Shown piece by piece: positions 1 through 9,689 of a DNA stretch of 24,918 nucleotides. Location of the stretch: positions 178,448 to 203,365 of the forward strand of contig NW_014577385.1 in the NCBI RefSeq assembly GCF_000485595.1, in the 5' to 3' direction. Both the position numbers and the translations under genes were made by a program. The DNA is from Priapulus caudatus. Taxonomy: Eukaryota; Priapulida; Priapulimorpha; Priapulimorphida; Priapulidae. Numbering within the stretch: the first letter of the stretch is position 1; each line of letters starts with the position of its first letter. The notes under the pieces are model-generated. The model did no database searches and had not been told where the DNA came from. It saw only the letters and a list, made by a program, of their open reading frames with translations.

Positions 1-410
1 TATCCTATCTATCTAGTTCTACTCTATCTATCTATCTACTCTATCTATTCTAATCTTATGCTATCCTACATATCGTATCTCATCTATCTACTCCTATCTC
101 ATCTATACTATCTCTATTATACTCTATCTATCTATCTTATTACATAATCTATCCTATCATATCTATCTATCTATCTAACTATCTATCTACTCTATCGTAT
201 CTATCTATCTATCTATCTATCTATCTACCTATCTATTCTCATCTATTCTATCGTATCCTATCTATCTATATTTATCTATTTACTAATCCTATCTATCCTA
301 CTTTATCTATCGTATCTATCGTATCTATCTATCCTTATCTATCTATCTATTCTCATTATCTATCTATCTTATCTATTCTAATCTATCTCACTCTATCTAT
401 CTACTCTACC
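1..410. repeat. Degenerate TCTA/CTAT microsatellite array
   Basis: About 410 bases made almost entirely of TCTA/CTAT units interrupted by frequent single-base insertions and losses. Perfect runs of five or more units occur near 200-230. The array starts at the window edge, so its full length is unknown. It is not coding. Confidence 0.9.
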
Positions 411-560
411 AATCATCCATCCATCCAACTCCACTCAATCCAACTTCATTCCCAAATCCTCCATTTCATCACATATCATCATTCATCCATCCATCCATCC
501 ACATCCATCCACGTTCTCCTCCGTCTCTCTCACCCCCTCCTCCTTTTCCCTCTTTCGTCA
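411..560. repeat. ATCC-rich and pyrimidine-rich tract
   Basis: Directly after the TCTA array the unit changes to CATC/ATCC (clear near 415-425 and 484-510). It then degrades into a C/T-only stretch to about 560. It is probably the divergent flank of the same simple-sequence block. Confidence 0.7.
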
Positions 561-1448
561 ATTTTTTTTATATGTACAAACACGACTGGGTCCTATGTTC
601 TAAAGCTCACGATTTATTCCCACTGCAGATCACCCTATCCACCGAATCCTCGGCTCCGCGTAATTCTTACGCTCACAGAATCCGTTGCGCTTGTACGTCA
701 TTATTCATCACTGTAAAGTTTGCCGCCATTCGAGCTCCGGATCGGAGAAGCGGGCCGCGGTCGTCTGCCGACCTCTGTGCATGCGACAGCGGTGCGTCTC
801 ACCAACCTCCGGGCCGGGAGCGCGAGCCTAGCAGTGGCGGACTGCTCCTCGCTCCATCATCACGAGCAGGACTAGACTGACGACGGCAAGGAAGGCGAGA
901 GTGGAGAGAGACGACTGGGATCGACTGAATGACATGGCTCACGGTGTCCTTGCGCTCACACACACACACGTTCTCAGTCCAGACAGTATCCGTATAATTC
1001 TGTAATCCCAGTACACACTTTACTGCGAGATCTGGACACTACATACGTGGGAAACAAAATTCCTATGACGGCGTAGATATACATACGTTGCGGTTGCCAC
1101 ACACTACCCTGCCGGACCAGTGCCAGCAACGCTATGTGCGACGTCGGAGCACGACATTCGGCTCACGTGGCTGGCTAGCTCGGTCGTTATGGTTGAAAGG
1201 GCGCCCTGCGGGCGTGAATGTCCGCTCAACTGTTTATGACTTGTTTTTCGATGGGCCCCCATAATTATGTTTGCGGCTGTGAGTTTGAAGTGATTTAGTA
1301 TCTTTATCTCTTTTACGCCCCGTACTCCTCTCGTCGAATATCTATGTACAGGTGATTATAACACAAGCGCAATTTTGGATGAATAGCGCGCAGTCCTACA
1401 TTGGCGACTGGTGTGTCGGGCGCGCTCTCTTCCGTGCCGCCTGCAAGT
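561..1448. other. No gene recognised
   Basis: A stretch with a GC-richer part (about 640-900) and a short CA run at 957-970. Open frames here are short, have no recognisable domain and lack convincing splice context. I see no gene, RNA or transposon end. Confidence 0.5.
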
Positions 1449-1458
1449 AGGCCGCCTC

Positions 1459-1474
1459 AAAAAAAAAAAAAAAA
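1459..1474. repeat. Poly(A) run bordering a minisatellite
   Basis: An uninterrupted A run immediately before the AAATCT minisatellite. It could be a retroposed tail, but no element body is recognisable upstream. Confidence 0.6.
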
Positions 1475-1479
1475 TAAAT

Positions 1480-1627
1480 AAATCTGGCGGCCCTGCATTG
1501 CCATTATAATAAATTTAAATCTGCGGCCTTGGCAGGGCCATTATAATGGATTATTTAAATCTTGCGGCCTGCAAGGTACTAACTCATCATTTAAATCTTG
1601 CGGCCTGCAGGCCATATAAGTAATATT
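1480..1627. repeat. Four-copy AAATCT..GCGGCC minisatellite
   Basis: Four imperfect copies begin with AAATCT at 1480, 1517, 1557 and 1593, giving periods of 37, 40 and 36 bp. Each continues with a GC-rich core close to TGCGGCCTGCA and ends AT-rich (ATTATAAT/ATTT). The core is partly palindromic (GGCCTGCAGGCC in the last copy). Confidence 0.8.
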
Positions 1628-1771
1628 AGGGTCGGGGGGCGTCGAGTGATGTCGCACTTCCCCTTTAGCAAAACCCGCTCCGGATAACCGGAAACCTCGG
1701 CGCGCACTGCACAACCTCGCGCGCACTCAGCCTGCTTCCCGCGTACTATCGGTACGTAGGCCTAGCGTCCT

Positions 1772-1794
1772 CGCGCGCGCGCGCGCGCGCGCGC
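1772..1794. repeat. (CG)n alternating run
   Basis: An uninterrupted alternating CG stretch of about 23 bases, capable of Z-DNA formation. It is notable in a background that is mostly AT-rich. Confidence 0.85.
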
Positions 1795-3671
1795 CGGGTA
1801 AGGAGCTTGAGGGCGGCCCAACTTTATTGGACACCACATAAATGTTTATGAGATAGACGAGAGAGGTGAGAGAGCACTGATGTTATTACGTCTCCCTTGA
1901 TTTCATTAGTCTAGAGCTTCCGCCCCTTCGACCGCGCGAACCAACATACACTGCGCCAGCTTCCGCGTACACAGCAACAACTATTTTACACATATAACCG
2001 TTCACAATTAAAATTATTGGCCAAGTCATCCCAATAGCTCGCGCGGCTCGTAACAAAAGCTGAACCCGGCACATGATGCATTTTTAAATTATGTAATGGG
2101 TGGCAGGAAGGCAGGTCTACAGGCCTTTTGACAGTTTTTTTTCACCAATTCCAAGCAAAGAGTTTTTGCTTTCGCCTCAGTCCAGTGGTGGTGCAACCCG
2201 GCCTAATAGGTTTAATAATGAGACGCCGACATAAAGCAATGCCCCTCCCGGCTGTAATCAATCCAATGCCGCGCTGAAGACGCAATGAATGTCTCTACTA
2301 TAAAAGGAGATACTTGACGTCATAGAATGAGGTGTGTACATGTATCTCAAAATTGCCTTCAATACATCTCTCCGCTCTACATGTTTTTCCCCAAATTTTC
2401 TGGCGTGAGGACTTGGTCATCATCCCCCCGGCCGTTCTCTCACCACTCCTCCTTGAATCCTGGATTGGCCACTGTGAGACGCCCGTAACAAACTTGAATC
2501 ACCCCCCACTTCAATAAATCGTTCCGCCGGCATAGAATATATATTACTCCGAACGTAGTTTGCGTAATGCAGTTGTTGGCTCATTAGTTTGTGAATTCAC
2601 GTGCTCTAATAACTTCACGCAGAATACGTGGATGAAGTATTCTTGTAACAAATTTCCGTAGCGGCTCGCCCGGAGTGGTGGGGAGTTCCGCGGACCCCAG
2701 CCCGCCTTAAAGAACTAAAAAGTGGCCTGACTGTTGCTTATATTTCCCGGCCTGAATGATTTTCTCCCATCCCCGAAAGCGGTACACACGCGGCATGAAA
2801 GACGTTGACGATGACACATAAAAAATGTTTATAAAATAACAAAAAGATTAGACTATTATAAATTGTAAAGATATCTTGCTTGTTCGTTATAAATCAGTGA
2901 TGCTTTTCTTTCAACAAGGCTAAAATAATTAAAACTGTAATATTTTTAGATTAATCAAGCGGCACAGTCTCCGCTTCTTATACAGGTTGGCGCTCATCAT
3001 CAAAAAGTTCGGAATTCTCGAATTTTGTAAATTGGCAACCTATTTGTAACTGTTGGTCAGTGACCAAGTATTTAGGTTGACAAGATTGTGTATCTAAAGT
3101 AAGTATTTGTGCAAAAGAATATTTCATTGACTCAATGTTCAAATAGGTTCATTATAATGATATTGTATATCCGCAGGTTATGATGTTGCGTAATTTAATA
3201 TATTAGCCCAAGCCACACCATGGGCCAGAGCGCAGCAAGGCCGGAGCTGATAGAACTTAGAATCTTAGAAAGTCAAGAGGCGCTGAAATGCACCGACTAG
3301 CAAGTCCCACCGATGATCATCGATGCTAACTATGCCAGGGCACTTAGACGTTTTCTTTCAAATTCAATAATAAAATGATGGTAAATAAATACGAATTGTA
3401 TTTATTATCAAAGTCTAACTTAGTGTTTCTCTACTCTCAATTTCGCCTTTTAATTATTACTGAAATGTCGTTCAAATGCTCCTCTACAACACACAAGTAC
3501 ACAGCATGCACTTCACTGTGCACAAACAACAAAATTACAGAGCAGGTAGGAAAGTGTGACCGCAAAATTCGCACAATGCTTGCTTTGTTTCACACAATGA
3601 AAGCACAAATACACCAAAAACGGCCTCCGTTTTGGTATCTATGTGTAGCTAAATGTTCACTTGTTTAAATT
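1795..3671. other. No gene recognised
   Basis: Non-coding by inspection. A TATAAAAG motif at 2299-2306 followed by a palindromic TGACGTCA at 2315-2322 resembles core-promoter elements, but no coding exon or good donor follows closely. The rest is AT-rich spacer without obvious repeats. Confidence 0.5.
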
Positions 3672-3674
3672 ATA

Positions 3675-3991
3675 ACACTGCCATTTGAACGGCATTTACA
3701 GGAAATTATCATTAATAATGGTGGCGCATTGCATGCCAGGATGAGCTGCTGCCTTCCTCCGAGCTCTGTTTCGATGCCCGCCAAGCCAAGCTAGCATAAT
3801 GTGTGTGTAAATTAAGGCACGCGCGACTACATTCATTGGCCAAAACAATCAAATAGTGCGGTTAGGGAGTTTCGGAGGATAAACGTGCGACTTCCTCCCA
3901 TATATACATTTTGGCGGAGTGGGAGTTTTGAGTTTTCTGCGGAATTCATGAGATATCTCTGGGTAAAATAGGCAGTACCAAATGGCAGTGT
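3675..3991. mobile_element. Inverted-repeat MITE (TA-flanked)
   Basis: A perfect 15-base inverted repeat pairs ATAACACTGCCATTT (3672-3686) with AAATGGCAGTGTTAT (3980-3994). If the terminus is ACACTGCCATTT, the element is about 317 bp with TA on both sides. That is the duplication expected of Tc1/mariner-like non-autonomous elements. The interior has no coding potential. Superfamily assignment is inference from the TA flanks only. Confidence 0.6.
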
Positions 3992-4256
3992 TATTATTTA
4001 TTATTATTATTAAATCTTTATTGGATGTAATTCAAATACAAATACATGTATTGAAGACAGTATTTTTAATGGAGAAAAAATCTGATACATGCAATAGTGT
4101 TGAGCAGTTAAAATAATAAAATTTCGGAGTGTTACAGTACAAAACAGTGCTATGCAACATGAAGAAAAAAATATACAAAAACGACAGTACATTCTGTACA
4201 AGTAAAGTGATTAAGGAACGTAAAAAAAAGTCAAGAAGTAAAGTGATTAGGTACAC
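3991..4256 (-). mobile_element. 3' end of a non-LTR retrotransposon, antisense
   Basis: Read on the minus strand, an A/T-rich stretch runs into a poly(A) signal (complement of 4017-4022) shortly followed by a (TAA)n tail (complement of about 3991-4011). A 3' UTR with AATAAAG and a TAA-type microsatellite tail is typical of several non-LTR families (CR1/L2/Jockey/I-like). No reverse-transcriptase residues are visible, so this is a 5'-truncated copy. The tail abuts the right end of the MITE at 3991. The 5' limit near 4256 is a guess. A short direct repeat (AAGTAAAGTGATTA) occurs twice between 4200 and 4250. Confidence 0.5.
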
Positions 4257-4460
4257 TGGCCACTGTGCCTGTTCCCATCCTATCTAGTCTAGCAAAGATA
4301 AATCATGGTGGGTTGCATATATCCATAATAACTTTTTGACTGTAAAATTCACATTTATGAGGATTTTTTAGCCAGTGTCAGAAATGTATCATTTCTGTTA
4401 AAGGATGTATGATACTGGTAAAATCGTACTCACGTAGTGATTTTCATTTTATTACCGACA

Positions 4461-4468
4461 TTTTCTAG
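4461..4468 (+). promoter_or_regulatory. Probable 3' splice site before hinderin exon 1
   Basis: A T-rich tract ends in TTTTCTAG at 4468. The frame stays open from 4469 through the ATG at 4526, so this exon probably starts at 4469 and has at least one unseen upstream exon, either UTR or coding. The alternative is that transcription starts nearby and the site is unused. Confidence 0.45.
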
Positions 4469-4525
4469 TCGAGTGGTTACACGCTCCAGAGGCAGTGGTC
4501 AGGGCTGTGGTCATCAAATACAAGT

Positions 4526-7392
4526 ATGGATGCAAGAGAAAAAATGCAAGCTAAAAGTGTGATTTCGTTTAAGCAAGCTTCACTTAAGGATCTTTGCCAG
4601 GAAGACAGGGTGAAGATTGCTAATCTCATTAAAGAGTTGGCAAGGTAAGAGTTTCCTGTGCAGATTGTGAATTGATTTGCCAGAATTGATTTGAAGCTCA
4701 GTTATGTAATTGTTAGGCAGCAGTGGTGGTCCAGTAAATAGCAAACTGAACTTGAAACTGCGACTGAAGTTCCACCATGATTGTTGCTGTTGTACCCTTG
4801 AGCCATGTGCTTTATTCCGATTTGCTTCAGTCGCCACTTGTTGCAGAAGTCTGTTTATCTCGCCGGCCTAACAGCCTCATTCATGTAACACCGAATGTCC
4901 TTCCCAGACAAAGTATAGTTGTTATCTAATCCAAAGAAACAGCTGCTGAAGGCCTATGTGCCATGATTAGAGTCATTAAGGGCCTAATAACATATGTAAT
5001 TATAAAGGTCTCTTTTTAAAGCATTGATTTCATTCACGATCACACTGTTGTGTTACAACAGAGTGAACCCTGTGTCATTAACATATTTTAGAGCTACTGA
5101 AGATAAGGAAGAAGCGTTTAATGCGCTAGAGCAACAGAGGAAAGCAGTTTCTGATAATGTTGCTATGGCAACAAGAGGTACATCTGTCTTGGAGAAAAAG
5201 ATGGAGAAGCTACAGCATCACAATGCTGCACTATACAAGGAACATAATCATATCCTTTTACAGAAAATCTGTTACGCGTAGTTTCTTTTACGACTGCTCT
5301 CTGGGAAGTGGTTGATGTAATGCAGATTGGAACTGGGTTTAATACTCTATTTAATATATTAGGCTATGGTGTATAGTGGCATTAATTCAGCGCATTCACG
5401 TATTTACTGCATACATTCCTAATTTCATAGGCATAATGTAATAAACCTTTGGGTATTATTTATATTATATAAGCGTGCACGTGTACAGTTCCTTATTAGT
5501 GGTGACACAGTTGCTAAGCAAGTACAAGGAATCTCAAACACTGTTGCAGCAATATCAGAACACTATTGCATCCCAACAAGAAGACATTCATCAAACTCTG
5601 TCTAAACTTCTAACTCCTAAAAAGGCAAGTAACATAGATTTTACAAGTGCATGCATTTGTGTCAAACTTGATGTTCAAAATTGATAGCATTTGCAGAATT
5701 TTGAGAGGCTCACTTTTCTACACGTGCGACAGGTCACACCAAGTCGAAGGTTAAATTAAGTTCAACGTTGCTCAACAATAATGTGCTTCTAAGTGCCTTT
5801 CATGACATTTTTAGGTGTCAACGCCTCTCAAGAAGACGAATATGACATGGCGACGTCACAAAAGGTCAAAGGTCGCTCCGCGTGGCGACCCTGTCGGTGA
5901 CCTAGCTTCCCGCGAAGAACCCACGGAGAGGCAGAGCGACGACGACGACGACACCGGTAATGAGATCAGCAGCACGTCCTCGGTTACCGTGGCGACCGAC
6001 TCCGGGACTGCGGCACAGCGGCCGAGAAAGCAGACGACGGATTGTGGGAAGCCATCCGGCAGGTTTCACCGCGAGGAGGGAGAGGTCAGTGCAGGTCACC
6101 AGCGACGCGCCGCCCCGCGGAAAATCGCCGCGCAAACGACCGCCGCGCGTCCGCCCAGCACTAGGCGCAAACTCGATGACGAAACGCCACCTGTTAACAA
6201 GCGAGCCGGTCGTCCAGGGGAACTGCGATCGTTGTCGTTGTTCGCCGCGAGGAGTCCCGCGATGTGGCTCGACAACGTGAACAACCTGTGGGAGAAGGAG
6301 CAGGGGGAGGAGACGATGCGGGGAGGCAGAAAGAGGAACTCCGGCGTCTCTCGGTCGGCTGTCGCGGCGTCGGCACCCCCGAGGCACGTTGCAACCCCAC
6401 CGACCACACTCCTGCGTGGGAGGCATCCTCCGGACCCCCCTCGCCTCCTCGTTCCTCTGTCGCGACACTCCAACGTGGGAGACGCCGCCGAACTAGAAGG
6501 TTCCATTGACCAGGTGGCAGCACGGTGCGATGACGCCGACGCGCGGCGAGAACTCGCCGACAGCCGCGCGACATTGCGAGAGGAGCTGCGTCGGTTGGAG
6601 GCGACGCTCGCGCTAAGAACGGATGCTCTCGTCGCCGCGGCGACGCAGGATCGGCCGAGCGGTGGCCGGCGGACGGACTCGGGCGACCGGGGTCGGAGGT
6701 CGTCTCGTTGTCCGGCTGCGCTGGAGACAAGGAGCGAGACGTCTCTTGGCGACGCCGAGACAAACTCGGGGCGTTCAGCGGAGGTGGGATCGGATCGCGG
6801 GCCGCCGCTGCAGACGGGAGATCTCGCGATACGCTGCCTCGCGTCCCAGGTGGCGGGCGGCGTCTCACCTGTGCACGAGCAGCTGCTGCAGGTGAGGGGC
6901 TGGTTGCAGAGGAAGCTGGAACAAAAGCAGAGAATCCTGCAGGATAGAGTGGAACAGATGACGTCTCAGATGCAGAATCGACGTTCGCCCGTGGCGATCG
7001 ATTATCGGGACCCTGTAGGAGGAACTCTCCAGCGATTAAGCGTGAGAGAAGAGAAGGCAAGTTCGCGCAGTGTTCGAGATGAGAGGCGAAAGCCTCGAGA
7101 TCTAATGGGAGGTGGCAGGTCACTCAATGTACAAGACGATGGCAGGCATTACGGAAATCATCCTGCAGATGTAAGTGCAATTGGGCTTCAATTAGATCGA
7201 ATTAGCTCGGGTTCTGATTCCAGTTCGGACGATTCTGTCGTAGAGCTTCTGAATCATTCGAACACATCTTCACGGGCGTATAGTACAAGTATGCTTGGTA
7301 ATGCTTTTCAAGATGAGGAACTGTTTACTCGAAATATGGGGATACATTCCCCAGAGAGTGATACCGATTTGGACATGTTTTTTTATAAGTGA
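4526..7392 (+). CDS. KIAA1328: Hinderin (KIAA1328) homologue, coiled-coil protein
   Basis: Spliced gene: join(4526-4644, 5092-5249, 5509-5624, 5815-7392), 657 codons including TGA, about 656 residues. Human hinderin, from memory, is just under 600. The peptide SLKDLCQEDRVKIANLIKEL (exon 1) and the YKESQTLLQQYQ segment (exon 3) match the family's conserved N-terminal coiled coil. Hinderin is described as a partner of cohesin SMC3, but its role is poorly defined. Residues about 17-131 are coiled coil. About 132-480 is Arg/Asp/Ser/Ala-rich and probably disordered. A second coiled coil (VHEQLLQVRGWLQRKLEQKQ) lies near 485-520, and the tail is acidic (ESDTDLDMFF). The ATG at 4526 has A at -3 and G at +4. 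An in-frame TAG at 4466-4468 lies inside a good acceptor, so upstream coding exons remain possible. Exon 4 is far more GC-rich than exons 1-3. Confidence 0.82.
4645..5091 (+). other. Hinderin intron 1 (GT-AG, phase 2)
   Basis: Donor AAG|GTAAGA and acceptor ATATTTTAG|A. Splicing completes an AGA codon and joins LIKELA-R-ATEDKEEA in frame, as expected for the continuous coiled coil. Confidence 0.8.
5250..5508 (+). other. Hinderin intron 2: U12-type AT-AC intron (phase 1)
   Basis: The intron starts with ATATCCTTTT, a perfect match to the minor-spliceosome AT-AC donor consensus. It has a branch-site-like TTCCTTATT at 5489-5497, about 13 bases before the end, and finishes in AC at 5507-5508. Splicing at these points creates CAG (C at 5249 plus AG at 5509-5510) and the peptide KEHNQLLSKYKESQ. 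That keeps the spacing between the exon-2 Asn and exon-3 Tyr equal to my recollection of human hinderin. GT-AG alternatives need weak donors (T|GTTACG or C|GTAGTT) and insert extra residues. Confidence 0.75.
5625..5814 (+). other. Hinderin intron 3 (GC-AG, phase 0)
   Basis: Donor AAG|GCAAGT is the consensus for GC-AG introns, and the acceptor is ATTTTTAG|GTG. It joins LTPKK to VSTPLKK in frame. The only nearby GT (GTAACA, exon end 5628) would put exon 4 in a frame that stops within about 90 bases, so the GC donor is preferred. Confidence 0.72.
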
Positions 7393-7456
7393 GTTCAGAA
7401 ATTCTCATTGATTTAGCATGCTGTTGTTATTCAAATGAGGCAGTAAATGCACATGA

Positions 7457-7506
7457 GCGAGATAGAGAGAGAGAGAGAGAGAGAGAACAAGACAGAAAGA
7501 GAGAGG

Positions 7507-7544
<38 letters not shown>

Positions 7545-7578
7545 GAGCGAGAGATAGAAGCAGAGGTAGAGAGAGAAA
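7457..7578. repeat. (GA)n microsatellite in the hinderin 3' UTR
   Basis: An almost pure GA/AG tract of about 120 bases interrupted by AACAAGACAGAAA and GTGAGAGCGAG segments. The tract is homopurine on the coding strand. Confidence 0.85.
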
Positions 7579-7796
7579 CGTTACGTTATAATTGAATTAT
7601 ATGGGGGAAAAACTAGATATAATTGTTACCTTTAATTGTTATATTCTTGACTCAATTATATGTATGGGATTGTTGTGCCAAATATGTGTCGTATTTGTTA
7701 TGGTTGTGTGTTGATAGCTGAACGCAATTACCATTGCAATTACTCATTTCCTAGTCTTAAAATTTCTTTCAGTACAGTTTGCTATATCTGTTTACT

Positions 7797-7802
7797 AATA
7801 AA
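7797..7802 (+). terminator. Poly(A) signal AATAAA for hinderin
   Basis: First AATAAA after the hinderin stop codon, implying a 3' UTR of roughly 430 bases in which the GA microsatellite would be transcribed. Confidence 0.5.
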
Positions 7803-7881
7803 CAAATAGTTGTTGAAGTAATTTTCTACAAGTGTAATTTCACACTAGATGGCAGCACATTGTACAAAAATTCGGATACTG

Positions 7882-7919
7882 CCAGAGCGCGTATATATTT
7901 ATGATATACGTGCTCTGAT
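7882..7919. repeat. Short imperfect palindrome
   Basis: CAGAGCGCGTATAT pairs with ATATACGTGCTCTG around a short AT loop. It could be a tiny MITE relic (GATAC occurs near both sides) or a chance hairpin. Confidence 0.35.
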
Positions 7920-8985
7920 ACAACTCCAACAATTTCTTCAAAAAATTAGGTGCTGAGATATATTCTTGATTTCCTTATAAATGGGAAAGATATTGTCCGC
8001 CTTAATGCATTTAACCACTTCATAGTCGTTGGTTTTTAATTTCATTTTGGGCTAGGTTTGCATTATCTTGTAATATTCAATCGTATATTGCTCTTATAGT
8101 AGCTTAGTAACTTGTAAATTTTATATTCGAGAGTATGCATTAATACAATTATTATATTAATATTATTATTTATCATATTATTAATTTTATTAATCTGTAT
8201 GTTATTTCATACATGATACGTTTATGTTGTTGGTTCAAAATGAAATGGTTCCAAGGTACACCAAACACCCAAATACTAGTTGACAGAGTAGCAACTAGCA
8301 TGTAACATGTACGTAGTAAAAAGGTATGGCTACAATTGGATTTACTGGGAAAACTTAACTGGTAATATTAATTAAATGACTTAAAATTTCATTATGATTG
8401 CATAATCAGTTAAGGCAATCAATTGTTGTTTTCTAAATGTTCACGTCAGCTAGGCTGCTAGCCGATCATAACCATATTTTATGATCTTATACGCTTCCTA
8501 GTCTATGTAATCAGTGTTCAGTGTAGGGAGAGCCACATGATGTTGATCCTAACAGTAACAGCTAGAACACGAAACCAGTGATTTTCCTACTCTCATGAAT
8601 TTTGCCGTACTCTGACGTCATATGTGACGTAGGTTAAACCTTCGCACTCTCCTTCATTTTCCATCATTCATATATTACCAAGCGCCATACCGGCGTAGTG
8701 GACATGCTGCCCCCCACAGTCACATTGCACTGATTGCAGACACCAAATTATCTTTCTTGTCTAATTTCAATTTGTAAACGGTGTGATAACATGTAATTGA
8801 ATAGACTCGCACTGTGATTCGGAGAGAAGAAATGAATTCAATGCAAAAACTGTACTTTTACTCTATGCGTACACCCCCGCGAAAAGTAAGCTGGTCTTCA
8901 AATATGGCCGCCGATAATTTCGTCATACAACTGAGTCACGAGGCGCCGCACGTAAAGTTCTGAAACACGCTGTCGCGTGGAACCG
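7920..8985. other. AT-rich intergenic spacer, no gene seen
   Basis: Very AT-rich around 8120-8220 (TTA/TAT runs). A palindromic TGACGTCA at 8613-8620 and a second GTGACGT at 8624-8630 lie about 400 bases before the candidate transcription start near 9023. No coding segment recognised. Confidence 0.5.
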
Positions 8986-9094
8986 GATAAAAGCCATTGT
9001 ACGTTCAACGTTGAGTAGTGTTCACTGTCGCTGGTCAATCAAGCAACGAAGATAGTGGCACTAGTCTCTAGGAACGCTAAGCTACTCTAAGCCG
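8986..9094 (+). promoter_or_regulatory. Candidate TATA promoter and non-coding first exon
   Basis: GATAAAAG at 8986-8993 is followed 30-37 bases later by an initiator-like TTCACT (9021-9026). About 70 bases further on is a strong donor CCG|GTAAGT with its GT at 9095-9096. The segment between has no open coding frame, so it looks like a 5' UTR exon. The next good acceptor before a coding exon on this strand is at 15147-15148, in front of the transporter ATG, so it may be that gene's exon 1. This is inference from signals alone. Confidence 0.35.
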
Positions 9095-9493
9095 GTAAGT
9101 CATGCGTTAGCAAGTTGGGCATTACTTATTTATAACAATCACTGATACAGATTATCGTGATTTTTTCCGCACGCAGGCGTTACTCCGCTTTGCTAATCTG
9201 AGGGTGCGGGTTTAACCCATTACTGGGGTCTGCGTTGGCTCGGACTAATCGTGATTATACTGGCTCTGTTCTGCCGGCTTGTTGACAATTACCGTTGGCG
9301 TTGTACACGACACGTTTACGCTGTAGTACATCATCATACATCATCTAAATCCTGTATTTTTAAATAATTTTATTTGATAATGTGTGGTTTTTCGTTCTTG
9401 ACGTTGGCTGATAAACTCCACCATGTGGTGTTGATCTTGGCCGCATGACACAGTTGAGGTTATGACTCTCATATAATAATTAATACAGAGTAC

Positions 9494-9674
9494 GTGGGCT
9501 ATATATGCCCGGCAGCCGGCATATCTGACGGCTGCCGGGCATGATCTTCGATTTCCTAAATGCCCGGCAGTTTTTAATTTTCAGCGTTATCTCAACTAAA
9601 CAAGGGTTAGGGTTAGGAACTGCCGGGCATTTAGGAAATCGAAGACCGTGCCCGGCTGCCGGGCATATAGCCAC
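9494..9674. mobile_element. Palindromic hairpin element with 11-bp flanking repeats
   Basis: About 180 bp of nested inverted repeats. The long inner arms (9543-9572 against 9618-9647) are near-perfect over about 28 bases. The outer arms GGCTATATATGCCCGGCAG and CTGCCGGGCATATAGCC pair with small indels. The GC-rich core GCCCGGCAGCCG recurs within the left arm. The loop includes GGGTTAGGGTTAGG. TAATTAATACA occurs on both sides (9477-9487 and 9679-9689), consistent with a target-site duplication. No coding capacity. Confidence 0.65.
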
Positions 9675-9689
9675 AGCGTAATTAATACA

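Noticed and set aside
1-410. CRISPR-like regularity in the TCTA array
   Set aside because: It is a simple tetranucleotide repeat without spacers, in a eukaryotic context.
572-880. 102-codon frame in the GC-rich block
   Set aside because: No homology, no splice context and a composition typical of chance frames in GC-rich DNA.
5261-5280. Continuation of hinderin exon 2 to a U2 donor (T|GTTACG or C|GTAGTT)
   Set aside because: Both donors are weak and would insert extra residues into a coiled coil. The AT-AC reading has consensus ends, a branch site and correct spacing.
6194-7123. Long open frames on the minus strand (up to about 309 codons) opposite hinderin exon 4
   Set aside because: They are shadows of a GC-rich, stop-poor coding segment. 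The plus frame continues the spliced coiled-coil protein, and the minus frames have no domain.
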